Shown here: one piece after another, positions 58,626 through 64,000 of the stretch | How positions within the stretch are numbered: the stretch's first letter is position 1 | Layout: every line of letters begins with the position of its first letter | Origin: Halichoerus grypus | Taxonomy: Eukaryota; Chordata; Mammalia; Carnivora; Phocidae | DNA length: 64,000 nt | NCBI RefSeq assembly: GCF_964656455.1 | Contig: NC_135720.1 | Location: 110,434,696 to 110,498,695, forward strand | Direction: 5' to 3' | Made by a program: the position numbers and the translations under genes | The notes under the pieces: generated by a model | Told to the model about the DNA's origin: nothing | What the model saw: the letters and a program-made list of their open reading frames with translations, nothing else | The model's database searches: none

Positions 58626-61600
58626 TAGGGACGCTGATGGGACCCTTTCCGAGATGAGAGGCACGTTCTGAAGGGCCAGCCGATAGTGCCTGGCCCCACA
58701 GAGAGCTTTTTAAGTTTATTTTTCAATCCAGAATTGAAACAGTGATATGTTTATTCCTGTGCAAGGCCTGCATGGGAGAAGGGACAACCATGCGTTGGTC
58801 CTTGAGTCCCAAGGTTGCTGAGATGGGTAGACAGAGGCAGGGGTGGGCCAGGCTTTGAGGGCGGGAGGCCTGAAGCCTCGCAGGGCCTGTGGGGCAAGAG
58901 CTTGCCCAGAAATTAAGGGCACAGAGAAGCTCGCAGGTGCACGGGGGTAGAAACCCCTTCCATACAGAGGGAAGGTAATGAGGACTGGGCAAGCATCAGT
59001 CAATGCACGGATGACCATCAGCCCCAGGGCCTGAGGAATAGTCTCCGGAGCTATGAGCCGAGAGTGCAGGCTGCAGGATTGCACAAATAACGGGCTAGAG
59101 AGCCTGATGGGGCAGGCTAAGGACTCAGGGTCAGAGATGGGGCAGGTGCAGTAAGGACAGCGTGTGCACATTTCCCTGCCAGAGGGTGGAGACGCGGGCT
59201 CTGGGGACAGAGTGTGACCAGATTGGACTGGGAAAGAGAGCAGGGTGTCTGTTGGCTTGCGAGAAGTTCCAGGGAGGGGCTTGAGAGAGGGTGCGGGTGG
59301 GGCTCCAGGCAGCAGAGGGGTGTTTTGGGGGCTGGCCTGGTGTGCCCCCGACAGCCCCACCTGCGCTTAGAAAGAAGAGTGCTCATAAGGCCAGAGAGGC
59401 CGTCGCTAACCTGCCCAAAGATGGTCTTGTCACTTGAAAAGCTTAAAGAATGTTAAACTGATGGAGAAGAAGAGATTAATAGCGGCCGCTCAGATGTCCA
59501 GGTTTGCCCTGCGTGGTGCAGGTCAGAGCTGATGGCCCAGACAGGTCAGAATCACAACAGCCCTCCCGTCGGGCTCTTGCCAGGTTAGCACCTGCAGATG
59601 GGCCCAAACAGGGAGATTTGCTCTAACAGCAGAAAGGAAGGGAAGAAAGGAAAAGGGAGGAGGATGGGGGTGACTTGGCACCGCGATGCCCCCAGGAAGC
59701 ACCGTGGTGAGAACAGGGCCCCCTGAGCTTCAAGGAGAGAAATCCGCTCCCTCCAAGGAACCCGGCTCTGCCAGAATGAACACGACAGACCTGAAGACAC
59801 ATGGCCTCCATTAGTCTTCATATTAGAGTTTGAGATGTGAAATTTGAAACAGCGGTAGATAAATGAATTGAGGTGGGAATATGGGGAAAATAGTGATGCA
59901 GGAAGGTAAGCACGGGGTTTATAATTTAACTATAATCTCACAGTTGCCATTACATGTCTTCTCCTCTGTGAACCGATTCTACAGTAGAAGGTTGTGTGTG
60001 TGTGTGCACGGTGCGCGTGCTTGAGCCATGGTGGCCACAGAGCCCCTGGGACGAAGGAGGGACAGTTCCTTGTCCCCCCACCGCCACCCCCTGCAACTGT
60101 CTGCCACAGCTGTGCCGCCTCCCTCAGCGAGAGGAGCAGGTGCCCACCAGCCCTGCCCTGCGTCCTGCCCGCTCCCAGGGCACCTGTGCCTACAGACAGG
60201 CCCTTATCCAGCAGCAGACTCGCCACACGGGCAGAATCGAAGCTGAGCGGCCCCTCTCGGCCAGCAGGCCGGCGGAAAAAAGGGAGCAGGGTGGGAATTG
60301 CCATTGTCCTGGAAGCACTGGGTGGCCCGGGGTGGGGGCAGGGGTGGGGGGCAGTGTGTCCTGCCCTCATGGGCCGGGAAGGTGCCATGCCCCTGGGCCA
60401 CATGGCCTGCCTTTCGTGGCTGTCCACGCAGGCTCCAGGCACCCACCAGCCAGTGCAAATATCACTACAAACCAGGCACACTCAGCACTTGTACCCAAGT
60501 TCACCGAGAGCTTTGCCAGTTTCACCATCTTACTTCTTTAGCAGAAGCCTGGAGACGAAAGGGAGAAAGCCGGGGATTAGGTAGTACCGTTTGGGGAGCC
60601 AGGGCCCTACCAGCTGTCTGTCCAGGAGGCTCTGGTCCAGCAGCTGGGCTTCTGCCCAGCGGTCCCCCCGCCACACCCCCAGCCTCCGTCCCTCCAGTCC
60701 AGCACACTAGTCTGTTTAACACTCTTGAGCCATCGGGCCCCTCAGGAAGTGGAACTCACCCCTAAACCCCATTCCAGCTGAGGCTTCCAGCCTCCCCATC
60801 ACTGCCCCTGCCTCTTCCTGGGATCCGCTACCGCCAGGCCCCTCTTCACACGCCTCCCTTGCCCAGTGAGCCTGTGCGGCCCTTCCTGCGCACCCCCCAC
60901 CCCCGGCCACCTGGGCTCCAGCCTCCTGTGCCGGCTCATCCCAGAAGTTTGGGAGTCCTCCGGATTTGTCCCACTTTGCTGAACTTCACCTCTAACAAGT
61001 AGCCAGGGTTGATGTGTGTTTCTCCTGAATCACCTCACGGACCGTAGCTCCTCCCCTTGGCCTCTGTGACCTCCCACCCAAAGCTCTCACCCCTTGCTGA
61101 GGACAGCACCGTTGGCCCGGAGCTGACCACACTGTTCTCCATCTGCAGGCCACCCTGCCCTCATGGCCGGATGAATCTCCCCAAACATCCCTGCACCTCA
61201 TCAGCGGCATGTGCACTTTTGGGGCCAGAGTCTTTGTTGTTGGAGCTGATGTGCAGGCTCGGCCCCGCGGGAAGTGCCCAGTCGGTGTTCATGGGATGAG
61301 CAGGTTCTGGAATGTTCCTCCGCAGAGGCCTCGCCAGCTCCACTGACTTGGATCTTTTCCTCAGACACCAGTGGGCCCTTTCCTCCTGAGGTCTTCACCC
61401 GTGTTGTTAACCTGCCTGGAACGCTTCTAACCCCGAAATGCCCCTCCTTCCCTCTAGGCTGTGCCTATTAACTTTTAAAAGCACTCCCTTGAGGGCTTAG
61501 AGTCTCCTAAGGGCAGCAGCAGTGGCCTTCAAATGTTTTGCTTGTCCCTTGAAAGAACTTGGGAAAGAAGTATAAGTAATCCTTTGAACATTTAAGGTTG

Positions 61601-62301
61601 AAAAGTAAAATATTAAGTTGAAGTACAATTATTTTTATAAATACGAGGTAAAAAAATACACATTTTTATAAGATGGAAGAGGAGGAACCAATTATTAGGA
61701 ATAAATATTTGATGACGTGATTCACTAAAATCGATTTTAAACCACTCATTGAATAAGGCACACCAAATCTGAAAGTCATCGTGCGGAACTTTTACTCATG
61801 GGTTTTAGCCAGTGTATCTTGAAAATGTTTTAATTCTGGAAGAAATCCCAGTTATGTTTAAAAAGTCACAGGAGTCAGGAGTACACCTCAGTTCTGGATT
61901 CGAACACCTCCCTGGGGCGGAGGCCCGCTCTCGCGGGGGGCCCCCGGATGCTGAGGGCAGGGCAGGCCTGCGCTCTCCTTCCGTGAGGGGAGGCGGCGTG
62001 TTGTGAATTCAGCCACGTTCGCAGGCAGCTTAGCAAATACAGATGCTGAGCCTCTGGAAGTGAATTCCTGAAAACTGTCAGCGTGCTCCCTGGGAAATGG
62101 CTCGGCAAACCCCACACCAAAGACCACGGCTGCGGAGGAGGTGGTGACTCTTCCCCTTCAGAGAGTTCAGGGCCGACCCCAGGGAGCTGGAACCCCAGAA
62201 GGACCTGGTAGTTGGTGCACAAAGGAATTTCCGTGTGCTGGGGAGGGCAAGCCAGCTTCCCTGCAGGCCCACCTCGGACGGAGTTCCTGGCTGTCCCTCG
62301 T

Positions 62302-62317
62302 CCCCCCCCCCCCCCCC
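62302..62317 (+). repeat. C16 run
   Basis: About sixteen consecutive C residues followed by a CACAC/CACCC-rich patch to ~62385. Confidence 0.9.
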
Positions 62318-62721
62318 AACTCACACACCACGTGCCCTTCTGTTCCACGCCCGGCGTGTCAGGCTCACACCCACACCCACACCATGGTCCCCTGAGCTCT
62401 GAGCTGCGCCCCGTCCACGCCATAGCTGGCCCGGCACTGAGCACAGAGCTCAGGCAGCTGCCCCAGGGACTCAGGGACTGTGGCGAGCGCCTCTCGGCTC
62501 CTGGGGGTGGCCGGCTCGTCCACACTTGGTGTGCGTCCCGGATTGGCCCGGACCGCGTCGGGGTCAGGGTGAAGCCCCCTGCCCCGCACTGCTGCCCAGC
62601 CCAGAATCACGCCTCAGGAGCCGGTCCCTTCCCCGGGGCCCAGGAAGAGCTGCAGAGGGAGGGACTAGCTTGGACCCTTGGAGATAAGCCTGGTCCTCCC
62701 CCAGGGTGACGCCCTGCTGGC

Positions 62722-62870
62722 TTTTTATTTTTTGATATCAACTTTATTGACATATAAACTAGCATACCGTACAACTCCCTATGATGCAGTGGTTTAGCAC
62801 AGAGCTGGGCAGCCGTCACCACGGGCAACCCCTGTTGACCTTCAACCCAACTGCCAAAAGCAAGATTCAT
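62722..62870 (-). mobile_element. L1M 3'-end fragment, antisense
   Basis: AACTTTATTGACATATAAAC, then TACCGTACAACTCCC and CAGAGCTGGGCAGCCGTCAC, follow the reverse complement of the old L1M 3' terminus. Confidence 0.75.
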
Positions 62871-62940
62871 TAATTAATTAAAACCGAAGAGCTCGTATGA
62901 CGAGAATAACCCGAAATGGAATAATCCAGTGAGGGCATTT

Positions 62941-63130
62941 TTTTTTTAAGATTTTATTTATTTGACAGACAGAGACACAGCGAGAGAGGGAACACAAGCA
63001 GAGGGAGTGGGAGAGGGAGAAGCAGGCTTCCTGCAGAGCAGGGAGCCCGATGTGGGGCTCGATCCCAGGACCCTGGGATCATGACCTGAGCCGATGGCAG
63101 ACTCGTAACGACTGAGCCACCCAGGCGCCC
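62941..63130 (-). repeat. CAN-SINE, antisense, next to BTBD9 terminal exon
   Basis: T-run, AAGATTTTATTTATTTGACAG, body, and GAGCCACCCAGGCGCCC. Flanked by CCAGTGAGGGCATTT and CCAGTGAGGACATTT (62926-62940; 63131-63145). It ends 181 bp before the terminal exon acceptor. Confidence 0.96.
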
Positions 63131-63281
63131 CCAGTGAGGACATTTTATAGGAAGCCATGTCGTACTGCCTGTAACTTACAGACCATCAGCCCATTTACTT
63201 CTGTCCCACCTTCTCGTCGATGCCCAGGGGCCGCGGGGCCCCGAAGGACCTCGGCTGCCTCCCGGTGGGACAGCCACTGTC

Positions 63282-63312
63282 GCTCACTGGCCCTTTGCTC
63301 TCTCTCGCCAGG
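63282..63312 (+). promoter_or_regulatory. BTBD9: 3' splice site of terminal exon
   Basis: GCTCACT supplies a branch-point candidate (A at 63286). A tract CCCTTTGCTCTCTCTCGCCAG follows and ends at 63311. The GTG that follows is the Val codon continuing the F5/8C-like domain. Confidence 0.85.
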
Positions 63313-63509
63313 TGTTCCACTGTGTCCACTTTGAGTGTCCAGAGCAGCAGAGCAGCCAGAAGGAGGAAAGCAGCGAGGAGTCGGGGCCAGGGGAGCCCAG
63401 CCTGGCCGGCCCACAGTTCGAGCCGCACGCCCTGCAGGCCCCCAGCGGCAGCTCCCTGCCTTCCAGCCCCGGCTCCGCCTCTCGCTCCCCCAACCGGCAG
63501 CACCAGTAA
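63312..63509 (+). CDS. BTBD9: BTBD9 terminal coding exon (Ser/Pro-rich C-terminus and stop)
   Basis: Coding part of the last exon: 65 codons plus TAA at 63507-63509. It opens V-F-H-C-V-H-F-E-C-P-E-Q-Q, which closes the F5/8C-like domain. An acidic, Ser-rich stretch follows (K-E-E-S-S-E-E-S-G), and the frame ends P-N-R-Q-H-Q. This is the known BTBD9 C-terminus by recollection. It joins the exon ending at 45268 in phase. The acceptor is CTCTCTCGCCAG, with a possible branch point CTCAC (A at 63286). The GTG at 63312 is a Val codon, not a start. The tail is low-complexity and probably disordered. Compared with the human tail as I remember it, several positions in the acidic/Ser segment differ (extra Pro and Glu), while the S-G-S-S-L-P-S-S-P-G-S block and final six residues match. 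The exon is GC- and CpG-rich, unlike the intron around it. Confidence 0.95.
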   Translation: MFHCVHFECPEQQSSQKEESSEESGPGEPSLAGPQFEPHALQAPSGSSLPSSPGSASRSPNRQHQ

Positions 63510-64000
63510 AGGGGGCGCTGACGACGTGGAGGCGCGGGTGGGCCCCGAGGGCAGGGGGCCAGGACGGGCGTCCTCCCAGGAGGGATCTCTGTTGACCGTC
63601 CCCCTCCCCTGCCGGGAGGGGCAGACTGGGCTACAAAAACACGGACACAGAACAGGCTTTCTCCCAAGGACAGAAAGGGGCTGCTTTGTTCTCCTCAATT
63701 TGTTCAAATTAGGCTGGTCTCCACGGGGAGAAAATGGGTCTTCAGTCTTCATCAAGTCCACCATTAACACCCTACCTCTCTAATCTAACCCGGGCAAAGG
63801 GGACAGAAAGCAGCGGTAGACGGCCCGTGTCAGAATACGTCGGCACCCGAGCTCGAGTGTGGGAGGATCCATCGGGCCTTTATGACCTGGTTTACCAAGT
63901 GGGTTTCCGAAGAGTGTTTACTTTTATGGAACACATTGCCCTGGCAACTAAATGATTTTTTCTTTCTTTTAGTTATTGTCCATTTGCTGAATCATAGGTG
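63510..64000 (+). other. BTBD9: BTBD9 3' untranslated region (start; continues past window)
   Basis: Sequence downstream of the TAA in the terminal exon. The first ~150 bases are very GC-rich (GGGGGCGCTGACGACG and following); it then turns AT-richer and ends with a pyrimidine tract near 63955. No AATAAA or ATTAAA is seen before the window ends, so cleavage should lie beyond 64000. No repeat is recognised here. Confidence 0.75.

Larger units (their letters stand above)
57756..62721. other. Unique GC-rich intronic sequence
   Basis: About 5 kb with few repeats and a high G+C. Many overlapping long frames on both strands (for example 58716-59360 minus, 59994-60584 plus, 61875-62525 minus), each Pro/Ser/Arg/Gly-rich and without motifs. 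An AT-rich patch lies at 61560-61760. No gene is supported. Confidence 0.5.
45269..63311 (+). other. BTBD9: Last BTBD9 intron, 18,043 bp
   Basis: Bounded by a GTAAGG donor at 45269 and a CTCTCTCGCCAG acceptor ending at 63311. It is phase 0: the flanking codons GAG and GTG are both whole. It is GC-rich in its right half and carries CAN-SINEs at 45951, 54119 and 62941, L1, L2 and MIR relics, a minisatellite, and a possible decayed minus-strand coding relic. Confidence 0.9.

Noticed and set aside
58716..59360. 214-codon minus-strand frame
   Set aside because: High-GC sequence with overlapping frames on both strands and no recognisable motif, splice context or start.
59994..60584. 196- and 181-codon + frames and a 183-codon minus frame
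   Set aside because: Three mutually overlapping long frames cannot all be real and none shows family features; GC effect.
61875..62525. 216-codon minus-strand frame
   Set aside because: Same GC-rich situation; it overlaps a 165-codon + frame and a C16 run, and no motif is visible.
63312..63509. Independent 65-codon gene starting at GTG 63312
   Set aside because: This is the terminal BTBD9 exon; the GTG is a Val codon just after the splice acceptor.

Overview
This window is mammalian nuclear DNA from a caniform carnivore. The evidence is 13 copies of the carnivore tRNA-Lys-derived SINE (CAN-SINE), many with near-perfect target-site duplications. The young copies have the GGGGCGCCTGGGTGGCTCAG head typical of arctoids (bears, seals, mustelids) rather than the dog SINEC_Cf form. 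L1 and ancient L2/MIR/hAT repeats complete the picture. I cannot fix the species.

The only gene I can support is the 3' end of BTBD9 (BTB/POZ domain-containing protein 9), on the + strand. Two coding exons are visible. The penultimate exon (45190-45268) encodes the last strands of the second F5/8C-like (discoidin-type) domain. The terminal exon (63312-63509 plus 3'UTR) encodes the end of that domain and a Ser/Pro-rich tail that stops at TAA. Both have good acceptors, a GTAAG donor joins them across an 18,043-bp intron, and the reading frame is continuous. The 3'UTR runs off the right edge with no AATAAA in view. Everything left of 45190 is therefore read as a single upstream intron of at least 45 kb; I saw no further BTBD9 exon in it.

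Layout: 1-24 kb is repeat-rich intron (L2 fragments, L1 3' ends, nine CAN-SINEs, a CA microsatellite). 24.6-34.2 kb is SINE-free and holds several AT-rich, homeobox-site-like stretches that look like conserved non-coding elements. 34.7-43 kb is older repeats plus simple-sequence oddities: a 29-base C run, a 36-bp perfect palindrome next to an AT tract, and GT repeats. 44.0-44.4 kb is another conserved-looking block, with a 12-bp inverted repeat, just upstream of the penultimate exon. The last intron carries a possible decayed minus-strand coding relic (49.4-50.4 kb), a MIR split by an L1 (51.1-52.0 kb), a CpG-rich 81-bp minisatellite (52.4-52.6 kb), an unusual 5'-truncated SINE, and an antisense SINE 181 bp upstream of the terminal exon.

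No rRNA, functional tRNA, CRISPR, operon or prokaryotic feature is present. Most long open frames are chance frames in GC-rich intron, SINE shadows or minisatellite artefacts. I found no clear undescribed system. The best leads are the putative conserved elements, the 12-bp inverted repeat, the 81-bp minisatellite and the decayed minus-strand frames. Statements about conservation are inference from base composition and motif texture, since no alignment could be run.
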